A stretch of 30,686 nt of DNA, from the NCBI GenBank assembly GCA_011620505.1, contig WOZA01000149.1, forward strand, positions 1-30,686, written 5' to 3'. Below the pieces are notes generated by a model. The model worked only from the letters and a program-made list of their open reading frames with translations, did no database searches and was not told where the DNA came from. The position numbers and the translations under genes are program-made. Each line of letters opens with the position of its first letter. Position 1 is the first letter of the stretch. The DNA is from Anaerolineaceae bacterium (GTDB taxonomy: Bacteria > Chloroflexota > Anaerolineae > Anaerolineales > Anaerolineaceae). This document shows positions 22,750 through 29,323 of this stretch, in pieces.

Positions 22750-22797
22750 TACGTCTGTCGTTGTAATTACTATATCAGACGTAGTACGTCACGTCAA
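22750..22797 (-). promoter_or_regulatory. Promoter and probable PadR operator
   Basis: On the minus strand, TTGACG (22797-22792), a 17-nt spacer and TATAGT (22774-22769) form the promoter, about 43 nt before the start at 22725. A perfect 8-bp inverted repeat, TACGTCTG/CAGACGTA (22750-22757 with 22776-22783, 18 nt apart), brackets the -10 box and includes the palindrome GTAATTAC in its centre. This arrangement would let a dimeric repressor block RNA polymerase. Confidence 0.65.
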
Positions 22798-22869
22798 GTA
22801 CTTTTTGAAAGTTTTCGCGTTTTTTGCCAAACGTTAATAATTCCAAACACCCCTAAACAGCCACCTTAA

Positions 22870-22901
22870 CAAAAAAGTGGGTGCATGACGGATCACCCAC
22901 T
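22870..22901 (-). terminator. Intrinsic terminator after peptidase T
   Basis: On the minus strand, stem AGTGGGTG/CACCCACT (8 bp) with a 10-nt loop is followed by six T residues. It lies about 30 nt after the pepT stop. Confidence 0.88.
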
Positions 22902-22932
22902 CAACCTAAACCAGAAGGGATAGTTCTGCGCC

Positions 22933-24162
22933 TTACTTTAGCTCACCCACCAGCTTACTGATGTTCACCACTACTTCGGTCGCTTTTTCAAGGGCCTCAA
23001 CCGAAAGGTACTCAAACCGTCCATGACCATTATGACCGCCAGTGAAGATATTCGGCGTGGGAAGACCCATATAGGAGAGCCGGCTGCCGTCCGTCCCCCC
23101 GCGAACCGCCTCTTCCACAGGTTCTAAGCCAGCCGCGCGGTAAGCCTTGCGCGCGATTTCGATAATCTCAGGCCTGGCTTCGATCATCTTGCGCATGTTG
23201 AAATATTGATCGCGGATCTCAAGCTCGAGCGTGCCCGCACCATAACGCTCGTTGATGAAGTCAGCCACCCGCTGGACTTCCCGCTTGCGCCGCGCGAATG
23301 CTGCCTCGTCGTGATCCCGGATAATATAATAAAGATGAGCACTTTCAGCCTCGCCTGCCATCTCAGCCAGGTGAATAAAGCCTTCCCGACCTTCGGTATG
23401 CTCGGCACGGTCAAACACCGGCAGCAGATTATGGAAATCGATCGCCACCTGGATTGCGCTCTTCAGTTGCCCCTTGGCAGTGCCAGGATGGACGCTGCGC
23501 CCATTTATTTTGATTTTCGCTGATGCTGCATTAAAGGTTTCGTAGGAGAATTCTCCAATCTTTCCGCCATCAACGGTATAAGCAAAATCCGCTCCAAAAG
23601 CCGGTACATCAAAGAATTTGACACCTTCGCCAACTTCTTCATCGGGAGTGAACCCAACCCGCAGCTTACCATGCGGCACTTCCGGATGGGCGATCAGGTA
23701 TGCCATGGCGCCGATAATGGCTGCGATGCCGGCTTTGTCGTCCGCCCCGAGCAGGGTTGTGCCGTCTGTAACCACAAGTCGTTGACCTTTGAGATCCAGT
23801 AATTTCGGAAAATCGCGCGGTGAAAGCAGGATGTTCTTCTCAGCATTCAGCACAATGTCCTGACCATCATAGTTTTCGACCAGGCGGGGTTTCACATTCG
23901 CCCCTGAAGCTGCCGGGCTGGTATCCATATGCGCCAAAAAGCCGACCACCGGCGCTGAAGTCTCAATATTGGCTGGCAGCGTCGCTGTGACGTAGCCATA
24001 TTGGTCCAACTTGACCTCATCCATGCCCAAGGCAGTCAGCTCTTCTACCAGTAGCCTGGCGAGATCCAATTGTTTGGAAGTACTGGGGTAGCTCTCGGCA
24101 TCCATTGCCGATTGGGTATCAATTTTGACATACCGTAAAAACCGTTCGAGTGAATCAAACAT
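22933..24162 (-). CDS. pepT: Peptidase T (tripeptide aminopeptidase, M20B)
   Basis: This 409-aa cytoplasmic metallopeptidase removes the N-terminal residue of tripeptides using two zinc ions. M20 landmarks are visible: AHMDTSP with ligand H78 and catalytic D80, GADDKAG with bridging D141, DEEVG (175-179) with the general base and a zinc ligand, FTYT-like YTVDGG further on, and the C-terminal GGTDGSRLSYMGLPTPNIFTGGHN with the last His ligand. The dimerisation domain with NGRSVHPGTAKGQLKSA is also typical of PepT rather than carboxypeptidase G2. Length matches E. coli PepT. AAGGAG lies 5 nt before the ATG. It is monocistronic, with its own terminator. Confidence 0.95.
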   Translation of the reverse strand: MFDSLERFLRYVKIDTQSAMDAESYPSTSKQLDLARLLVEELTALGMDEVKLDQYGYVTATLPANIETSAPVVGFLAHMDTSPAASGANVKPRLVENYDGQDIVLNAEKNILLSPRDFPKLLDLKGQRLVVTDGTTLLGADDKAGIAAIIGAMAYLIAHPEVPHGKLRVGFTPDEEVGEGVKFFDVPAFGADFAYTVDGGKIGEFSYETFNAASAKIKINGRSVHPGTAKGQLKSAIQVAIDFHNLLPVFDRAEHTEGREGFIHLAEMAGEAESAHLYYIIRDHDEAAFARRKREVQRVADFINERYGAGTLELEIRDQYFNMRKMIEARPEIIEIARKAYRAAGLEPVEEAVRGGTDGSRLSYMGLPTPNIFTGGHNGHGRFEYLSVEALEKATEVVVNISKLVGELK

Positions 24163-24196
24163 AGCGACTCCTTTTCTTATTTGTTAGATTCTATCA

Positions 24197-24218
24197 TTGC
24201 TGGAGTGCTTTCCAGCAA
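24197..24218. promoter_or_regulatory. Inverted repeat in the pepT/glutaminyl cyclase divergent region
   Basis: A perfect 8-bp inverted repeat, TTGCTGGA/TCCAGCAA, with a 6-nt spacer lies 35 nt upstream of the pepT start, where its promoter should be. A TAGAAT follows toward pepT. No T-tract is attached, so an operator is more likely than a terminator. Confidence 0.4.
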
Positions 24219-24259
24219 TTTTTAGCGCAAGTCAAAAGTCATCCCTTCCTGAACTGGAC

Positions 24260-24265
24260 TACAAT
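24260..24265 (+). promoter_or_regulatory. -10 box of the glutaminyl cyclase gene, next to the start codon
   Basis: TACAAT ends 7 nt before the ATG at 24273, the same distance as at the GDPD gene, so the transcript may be leaderless. No clear -35 box or ribosome binding site is present. Confidence 0.4.
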
Positions 24266-24272
24266 TATTGCG

Positions 24273-25133
24273 ATGAATAAAAAAATTGGTTTCAAACCTA
24301 TATCCTTATTGATCGTTTTTATTGCTATCCTGATAGGCGGGGTGATTTACTACGTTTTGCGTCCCAAGGGACCTTCAGCCGGGATAACGCCGGCTATACC
24401 CGATCCGCTTGCACAAAAGCTCAGCTATGAAATCCTTGCCACCTTGCCCCACGACTCCGCTTGCTATACCCAGGGTTTGCTGATCGATAATGGCATTTTC
24501 TATGAGAGCTGCGGGCTTTACGGTCAGTCTTCGCTGCGCAAGGTTGACCCCGCCACCGGTACTGTGCAGGCAGAAACCGATCTGGATGCCAGTTTTTTTG
24601 CTGAAGGTCTTGCGCTGCTCCAAGGTAAGCTTTACCAGCTAACCTGGCGCGAGAACACGGGTTTCGTTTATGATGCCAGTACCCTTGAGCTGCTTCGCAC
24701 TTTCAATTATCAAACCGAAGGTTGGGGGCTCACGGCAGATGGCTCAGCTCTGATTCTCTCTGACGGCACCAACACCCTCTACTGGCTGGACCCAGGGACA
24801 ATGCAGGTCGTGCGGCAGGTTAACGTAAGCTACCAGGGTCAGTCGGTGGATTATCTTAACGAGCTGGAATTCATCAATGGCTTAATCTTTGCCAACATCT
24901 ACCTCACCGACACAATTGTTGCTGTCAATCCGGATGACGGTACCGTCGTAAGTTTGATTGACCTTACCGGGTTGCGCCCCGAGCAGAACCAAGCTGTGCA
25001 GGGCGAAGTTCTCAACGGCATCGCTTACGACCATCTTAACGACAAACTCTATCTGACCGGAAAAAACTGGCCAAGCCTCTACGAAGTCAGGCTTGTGCCC
25101 CAAAGCCTTTCCACGCCAACTATGCCGCAATGA
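24273..25133 (+). CDS. Glutaminyl-peptide cyclotransferase (beta-propeller type)
   Basis: This 286-aa protein belongs to the plant/bacterial glutaminyl cyclase family, which converts N-terminal glutamine to pyroglutamate on a five-bladed propeller. Family blocks are present in order: HDSACYTQGLL (the FTQGL motif), YESCGLYGQSSLRKVD, FAEGLALL, the TEGWGL segment, DYLNELEFINGLIFANIY and VLNGIAYD followed by LTGKNWPSLYEV. The N-terminus has one hydrophobic segment (about 10-29) that serves as signal anchor, so the enzyme acts outside the cytoplasmic membrane. The gene's end overlaps the convergent PfkB-like gene by 14 nt. Confidence 0.9.
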   Translation: MNKKIGFKPISLLIVFIAILIGGVIYYVLRPKGPSAGITPAIPDPLAQKLSYEILATLPHDSACYTQGLLIDNGIFYESCGLYGQSSLRKVDPATGTVQAETDLDASFFAEGLALLQGKLYQLTWRENTGFVYDASTLELLRTFNYQTEGWGLTADGSALILSDGTNTLYWLDPGTMQVVRQVNVSYQGQSVDYLNELEFINGLIFANIYLTDTIVAVNPDDGTVVSLIDLTGLRPEQNQAVQGEVLNGIAYDHLNDKLYLTGKNWPSLYEVRLVPQSLSTPTMPQ

Positions 25134-26142
25134 TCTGCTGGCGCAGCACCTGCGTGCGCATTTCTTTCAGCCCTGGCAAACACTCCAGCAAAAAATACGG
25201 TCCGCTCCCCTCGCCCGCGATCGCAGCACTGATATTGCCGTAAAGTGCTGCCTCAAGTGGTTCATGCGTTTGTTGAAAGCCCGCCAAAAAACCGCCGTCA
25301 AAGGCATCCAGCATGCCGGTTGGATCAATGACGCGCGCTCGATAAGCGGGTAAAATCCAGCGTTTTTGGCCCAGGCGATCATACAGGCGTGTAGTACCAT
25401 CCCCCGTCTGCATCAATACCACTTCTGGTCCATATCCCGCCAAATGCTCCGCAATTTCCCATAAGTCCACGCTTCGTCCCTGGAAAAGTTTTAATGCCTG
25501 GACATCGGTCATCATGAAGACCGTTAGGTCGGTTATCAACCCTCGAATATCCTCCCAGAAGATCGGATCCATATAGCAGGTACAGGCGCGCATGGTCAGC
25601 GTCTGGATCATGCCTCCTTTCAGTACAGAAGGCAGGATCTTATGTGAAATAAAATCAATTGGACAGATGTGGGCAAATTTCGCTTCCAGGAAAGGTCGCG
25701 GCATATCTGTGACCCGGAATGAATCACTCAGGTAGTCCGTCTTGCTGCAGTATTTTTGACGGGGTTGATATCCAAACAGTTCTGGCGGGAATGGCAGTTG
25801 GCGTTCCGCAAAATGCGTGATCGGATTCTCGTAGTTGGGTTTGTTCCCTTCGCCATAAGCCACGAAAAAACGCGAATCCAGCGGTTCGGTGACTGGGCGG
25901 ATGCCCTCCAGCTTAAAACCAAGCTCTTTCAGGCGTGCCAGCCGGTCCAACGGAAAATCGGCATTGACTCGCGACACCAACCCAGCCTGCCCACCCCACG
26001 AGGCAAAAGCCGCCGCGGCGTATGCCAGATTGCCTCCGAGCCCATCCAGGCGTGCCGGCGCAGCAGCCGGCAGGATGTACTCGCGCTGCAATCGACCTAT
26101 TAGAACCGCGTCTGGGGCAGTCCCTACCTCGTCAGTAAACAC
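25120..26142 (-). CDS. PfkB/ribokinase-family carbohydrate kinase-like protein
   Basis: This 340-aa protein has the PfkB fold. LGGNLAYAAAAFASWGG near the N-terminus is the first family signature, and VIDPTGMLDAFDGGFLAG (271-288) is the second. The usual DTGAGD anion-hole sequence is changed to DPTGMLD: catalytic Asp279 is kept while the Ala-Gly pair becomes Met-Leu. That may alter phosphate handling or indicate loss of activity. The long insert around 100-150 is Tyr/Pro-rich and unlike standard ribokinases. The GTG start shares one base with the stop of the PPK2 gene, and GAGG lies just upstream, so the two are translationally coupled. The substrate is unknown. It could be a nucleoside or sugar. 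Confidence 0.72.
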   Translation of the reverse strand: MFTDEVGTAPDAVLIGRLQREYILPAAAPARLDGLGGNLAYAAAAFASWGGQAGLVSRVNADFPLDRLARLKELGFKLEGIRPVTEPLDSRFFVAYGEGNKPNYENPITHFAERQLPFPPELFGYQPRQKYCSKTDYLSDSFRVTDMPRPFLEAKFAHICPIDFISHKILPSVLKGGMIQTLTMRACTCYMDPIFWEDIRGLITDLTVFMMTDVQALKLFQGRSVDLWEIAEHLAGYGPEVVLMQTGDGTTRLYDRLGQKRWILPAYRARVIDPTGMLDAFDGGFLAGFQQTHEPLEAALYGNISAAIAGEGSGPYFLLECLPGLKEMRTQVLRQQIIAA

Positions 26143-26981
26143 TATCCCTCTTTGGAGAGGGTTATTTCAAGCAATTTCTTGTGATAACCCTCAAGGTCAG
26201 CCGGTGGTTCAGGATAGCTCATCTCAAACCCCCTGAGCGTGTCACGCAGGATATTGGCAATCAGCAAATTACGATACCACTTTTTATTGCTGGGGATAAT
26301 GTACCAGGGGGCATATTCTGTGCTGGTTTTGTTGAGCACGTCCTCGTACGCCTCCATGTATCGGGGCCACAGTTCACGCTCTTCAAGATCCCCGGGCTTG
26401 AACTTCCACTGCTTGGTGGGGTCTTCCACCCGTGCAAGGAAGCGTTCTGCTTGTTCTTGCAGGTCAATGTGCAGGAAGAATTTCAGGATCGTAGTGCCCT
26501 CATCCACCAGCATTTTTTCAAAGTTATTGATGTGATCAAAGCGCTTCGACCAGACTTCCTTGGGCACCAGGCTATGCACCCGCACCACCAGCACGTCTTC
26601 GTAATGGGAACGGTTGAAGATTACAATCTCACCCTTGGCGGGAGTCTGCGCGTGGACCCGCCAGAGATAATCGTGCGAAAGCTCGATGGCGGAGGGGGTT
26701 TTGAATGCCGCCACACGCACACCGGATGGATTGACCCTCTCAAAGACATAGCGAATGACTCCGTCCTTGCCGGCTGTATCCATAGCCTGCACCAACACGA
26801 TCAGGCGCCGCTTGCCTTCGGCATACATCTGCTCCTGCAAAGCCTCAATATCCTTGTTGACATTGATCAGAGCTTCCTCTCCGGCTTTTTTCTTACCATC
26901 AAACTCGCTCGAGTCGTTGGGGTCGTAATTCTTCAGACTTATCTTGCCTTCGCCAGGCACGCGATATTTCTTGTAGTCCAT
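26142..26981 (-). CDS. Polyphosphate kinase 2 family protein
   Basis: This 279-aa PPK2-family enzyme transfers phosphate from polyphosphate to nucleotides (ADP, GDP or AMP). Walker A is AMDTAGKDG (66-74), Walker B lies in IVIFNRSHYED (119-129), and the lid region is EVWSKRFDHINNFEKML. The PSNKKWYRNLLIANIL block near the C-terminus is typical. It is a single-domain form of the usual length. Whether it prefers mono- or diphosphates cannot be judged by eye. AAGGAG lies 7 nt before the ATG, and TATAAT at 27012-27017 may be its promoter. It is followed by the PfkB-like gene in one operon. Confidence 0.92.
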   Translation of the reverse strand: MDYKKYRVPGEGKISLKNYDPNDSSEFDGKKKAGEEALINVNKDIEALQEQMYAEGKRRLIVLVQAMDTAGKDGVIRYVFERVNPSGVRVAAFKTPSAIELSHDYLWRVHAQTPAKGEIVIFNRSHYEDVLVVRVHSLVPKEVWSKRFDHINNFEKMLVDEGTTILKFFLHIDLQEQAERFLARVEDPTKQWKFKPGDLEERELWPRYMEAYEDVLNKTSTEYAPWYIIPSNKKWYRNLLIANILRDTLRGFEMSYPEPPADLEGYHKKLLEITLSKEG

Positions 26982-27011
26982 CGGGATTCTCCTTCCACTA
27001 ACTTTCAGCTA

Positions 27012-27017
27012 ATTATA
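27012..27017 (-). promoter_or_regulatory. -10 box of the PPK2 operon
   Basis: TATAAT on the minus strand lies about 30 nt before the ATG at 26981. The -35 region is T-rich and not close to consensus. Confidence 0.45.
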
Positions 27018-27403
27018 GTGTGTTAATAGCTGCAGAAAAAAAGAAATCAAGGCTACATTTTAAGATTCTATATTCCGCCATCTCTCCCCCTGGAGGGGTC
27101 AGAACAAAGTCAATTTGCCGTTTAATTTCAAATAAGCAGGGTCAAACCTCCAGAAAGCACAACTGCCCGCATGGCGAGGTTGTTTATTTCCCACGTTCAC
27201 GAGTTTGACTGCATTAAGCCGACCCCCTCTGAGAAAGAGGACGATGAAACTGGCGTTGGTTGTTAGAGGGGGTTTCGTCATTCCCATTCCCTCGGTTCGT
27301 AAGTAGTAAGAGGGGGTAAATCCAAGTCAAGTTGTATAAAACCTTGTAATCCAGGCAAGAAGTAGTTTATCATTGCCAACCAGACTGAAATGATTCAGTC
27401 GAC
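27018..27403. other. Intergenic region with three complementary G/C-rich arms
   Basis: This gap holds no convincing gene. It contains the arm ACCCCCTCT (27222-27230), which is complementary to AGAGGGGGT at 27265-27273 and again at 27309-27317, and its 3' part can also pair with AGAGG around 27235-27239. These pairings exclude one another. A GC-rich CCCC/GGGG pair also occurs near 27087-27098. It may be a decayed mobile repeat or a folded leader upstream of the CueP-like gene. Confidence 0.4.
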
Positions 27404-27417
27404 AAGGAGTATTGTCT

Positions 27418-27984
27418 ATGAAAAAAAATAAACCCATTGCTGTATTGCTCATAATCACACTCGTCATCGCGGTGATTGTAGGTCTCAGCCTGACCGGCAC
27501 GAAGAAAGCGCAGGCAGCGTTTTTAGAGAAATACAACCTATCCGGGCTCGATGTCAAGGCGATCGTGAAACAGCTCGATAGCAGTATTACAGAACCCAGC
27601 GAACTGGTATCCTCAATCAACGGCGAAAAACTGACCCTCAAGGATGATTCAACCACTGTGGAGCTGGATCTGCCTGCGGACAGTTTTTACCTTTCCTTCG
27701 CTCCCTATGAGAATTCGACCCATCCATGCGGTTTTCACAGCCTCAGTTCATGCAGGGGTGAGTTGGTAAATGTGGTTGTGCACACCACCATCACGAGTGA
27801 AAATGGAGATGTGATTTTGGATGAAGACCTGGAGACCATGGATAATGGTTTCATTGGTGTCTGGCTGCCGAGAGACATCACCGCCAACATCCAGGTGGCT
27901 TATCAAGGCAAGCTTGCTACGGCGCCAATTTCAACTTTCGCTGAAAGTGAAACCTGCCTGACCACGCCTCTCAAGCTCAACTAA
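27418..27984 (+). CDS. CueP-like periplasmic/extracytoplasmic copper-binding protein
   Basis: This 188-aa exported protein has a signal peptide (hydrophobic to about 25, cleavage near AQAA). The conserved CueP core is visible: PCGFHSLSSCRGE with C104, H107 and C112, then a late Cys in ESETCLTT (C180). The Cys spacing (8 and 68 residues) equals that I recall for the Salmonella CueP copper ligands (C96, C104, C172). By family knowledge CueP binds copper in the envelope and helps supply it to other proteins or detoxify it. Only its presence, not copper specificity, can be read here. AAGGAG lies 8 nt before the ATG at 27418, which is preferred over a TTG two codons earlier. No other copper gene is nearby. 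Confidence 0.82.
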   Translation: MKKNKPIAVLLIITLVIAVIVGLSLTGTKKAQAAFLEKYNLSGLDVKAIVKQLDSSITEPSELVSSINGEKLTLKDDSTTVELDLPADSFYLSFAPYENSTHPCGFHSLSSCRGELVNVVVHTTITSENGDVILDEDLETMDNGFIGVWLPRDITANIQVAYQGKLATAPISTFAESETCLTTPLKLN

Positions 27985-28000
27985 ACACCTACTTAAGTAA

Positions 28001-28035
28001 AATAAGGACCGGTCAAAGACTGGCCCTTATTTTTT
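28001..28035 (+). terminator. Intrinsic terminator after the CueP-like gene
   Basis: An imperfect stem of about 14 bp (AATAAGGACCGGTC with GACTGGCCCTTATT, two mismatches/wobbles) is followed by a T-run at 28030-28035. It starts 17 nt after the stop codon. Confidence 0.85.
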
Positions 28036-28079
28036 AAGCTGGCGGAGTTTTCCCTAAACCAGCCAAAGGAACCCTGCAG

Positions 28080-28440
28080 TTATGCCGATGCGATGATGCG
28101 CTCTGGGTGGGTGTAAATGTAGAATCTTTCGGGTCGGGCATAGTCGATGGGGGTCATGCCCCATTCATCGGCCAGCTGAATCGTGAAAAGGTTGGGCGAA
28201 GTGAGCGAAACGAGGACCGAGCCGCCGATTCGACCGGCTTTTTGGAGCATTTCTGAGCTGATGCGGCCAGTTGTGAAGCGCAGAGCGGGGTTCGATCAGG
28301 GGCTGTGGACCAAGACGTGCCCCATCAGTTTGTCCAGCGTGTTGTGGCGGCCAATATCGTCAGCGATGGCAGAGTGGGGATATGATATTTCACACAAGTA
28401 AACGAACGCCGTTTTTGATTTTTTCAAAGAGGGTCGTAAA
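28080..28440 (-). pseudogene. fdhD: Remnant of fdhD (formate dehydrogenase sulfurtransferase), C-terminal part
   Basis: The minus strand encodes DDIGRHNTLDKLMG, then an in-frame TGA (28298-28296). In the same frame follow TTGRISSEMLQKAGRIGG, SVLVSLTSPNLFTIQLADE and YARPERFYIYTHPERI, ending at TAA 28080. This is the C-terminal third of FdhD/NarQ, the sulfurtransferase that activates formate dehydrogenase. Just upstream, LFEKIKNGV, which resembles the FdhD lF-x-x-TGGvH segment, is in another frame, so there is at least one frameshift plus the nonsense codon. The TGA is not at a position where selenocysteine would be expected. No formate dehydrogenase gene is in the window. Confidence 0.82.
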
Positions 28441-28669
28441 TATGATGCGACCAGTCCATTGCACAGTAGCGCCCGATCTTTCCTGGGATAAAGGTGAGTT
28501 GGAATTGGGACTCCCGTGATCCGGCATCATCTACGGGCAGCCATAATGAGCAGTTGGAGCAGACGCGAGCCTGAGCGATGCAATCAAAATCAGGATTGAG
28601 GAGTTTCTGCGCGTCGTCGTCCCTGGCTGATAGCCGGGCAAGAGGGCAGACTGACCTTCGAAAAGATGG
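28424..28669 (-). pseudogene. Open frame of unknown origin behind pgmB, possibly the N-terminal side of the fdhD remnant
   Basis: Directly after the pgmB stop, and in the same frame, the minus strand stays open for 81 codons up to TGA 28426-28424. It encodes a CSNC motif and IGRYCAMDWSHHIYDPL but has no good start codon. The CxxC lies about 46 residues before the FdhD-like LFEK segment, a distance compatible with the FdhD CGxCG motif, yet the sequence itself does not match. It may be decayed fdhD, another gene remnant, or chance. Confidence 0.4.
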
Positions 28670-29323
28670 CTACAACTTCTCAAAAAACGCGAGCACCTCG
28701 CGGGCGGTATGGGATTCAAGAGAGGGGAATACAAGCTCCGCAGCGCCCACCCGCTCTCGCGGTCCCAGACCAAGTGCTTTCATGCCGGCGGCGTGGGCGG
28801 CTTCGACGCCTGCCTGAGCATCTTCCACCACCAGGCAGTTTTGCAGCGGCACGCCCACAGCCTGCGCCGCAAGGATAAACAAATCCGGATGGGGTTTTGA
28901 GCGCGCCCTGGCGTTGCCATCGATGACGGCGTCAAACAATTCCCCGATCTGCAGGCGCTCCAGCACCAGCCAGGCATTTTTGCTGCTGCTGACGATAGCC
29001 TGCTTCAGCCCCAGATGCCTGATCTCTTCGATCATCTCCCGAGCTCCAGGCAGCAGGTTGGCGGGCGTCATTTGGCGCACCAGCTCCACATAGTAGCCGT
29101 TCTTGCGTTCCATCATCTCGTAGGCTTGCTCTTCGCTTACCTGTCTGCCCTTCAGAAGCAAGTTCAGTGATTCGCGCCGGGATACACCGCGCAGAGCTTC
29201 GTTATCCTCCCGCGTGAAAAGGATACCCTCTTCCTCGGCCAGTCGTTTCCATGCCAGGAAATGCAGTTCAGACGTATCGGTCAACACGCCATCGAGATCA
29301 AACAAAAAAGCCTTTATTATCAC
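28670..29323 (-). CDS. pgmB: Beta-phosphoglucomutase (HAD superfamily)
   Basis: This 217-aa HAD enzyme interconverts beta-glucose 1-phosphate and glucose 6-phosphate. Motif I DLDGVLTDT (D9 nucleophile, D11 acid/base), WKRLAEEEGI in the cap, RRESLNLLL (substrate specificity loop), motif II SSSKNA, motif III Lys in RSKPHPD and motif IV VVEDAQAG are all visible and typical of PgmB. The GTG start overlaps the stop of the upstream GH65 phosphorylase gene by four bases (GTGA), so the two are translationally coupled. The phosphorylase product beta-glucose 1-phosphate is then channelled to glycolysis. Downstream lies the decayed fdhD region. Confidence 0.93.
   Translation of the reverse strand: MIIKAFLFDLDGVLTDTSELHFLAWKRLAEEEGILFTREDNEALRGVSRRESLNLLLKGRQVSEEQAYEMMERKNGYYVELVRQMTPANLLPGAREMIEEIRHLGLKQAIVSSSKNAWLVLERLQIGELFDAVIDGNARARSKPHPDLFILAAQAVGVPLQNCLVVEDAQAGVEAAHAAGMKALGLGPRERVGAAELVFPSLESHTAREVLAFFEKL

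Noticed and set aside
27099..27287. A 62-codon minus-strand frame in the gap before the CueP-like gene
   Set aside because: No ribosome binding site, and the stretch overlaps the complementary arms. It looks like chance coding in a repeat-like region.
28296..28298. The TGA in the fdhD remnant as a selenocysteine codon
   Set aside because: FdhD does not have a selenocysteine at this place, no SECIS-like hairpin is apparent, and an additional frame change shows decay.
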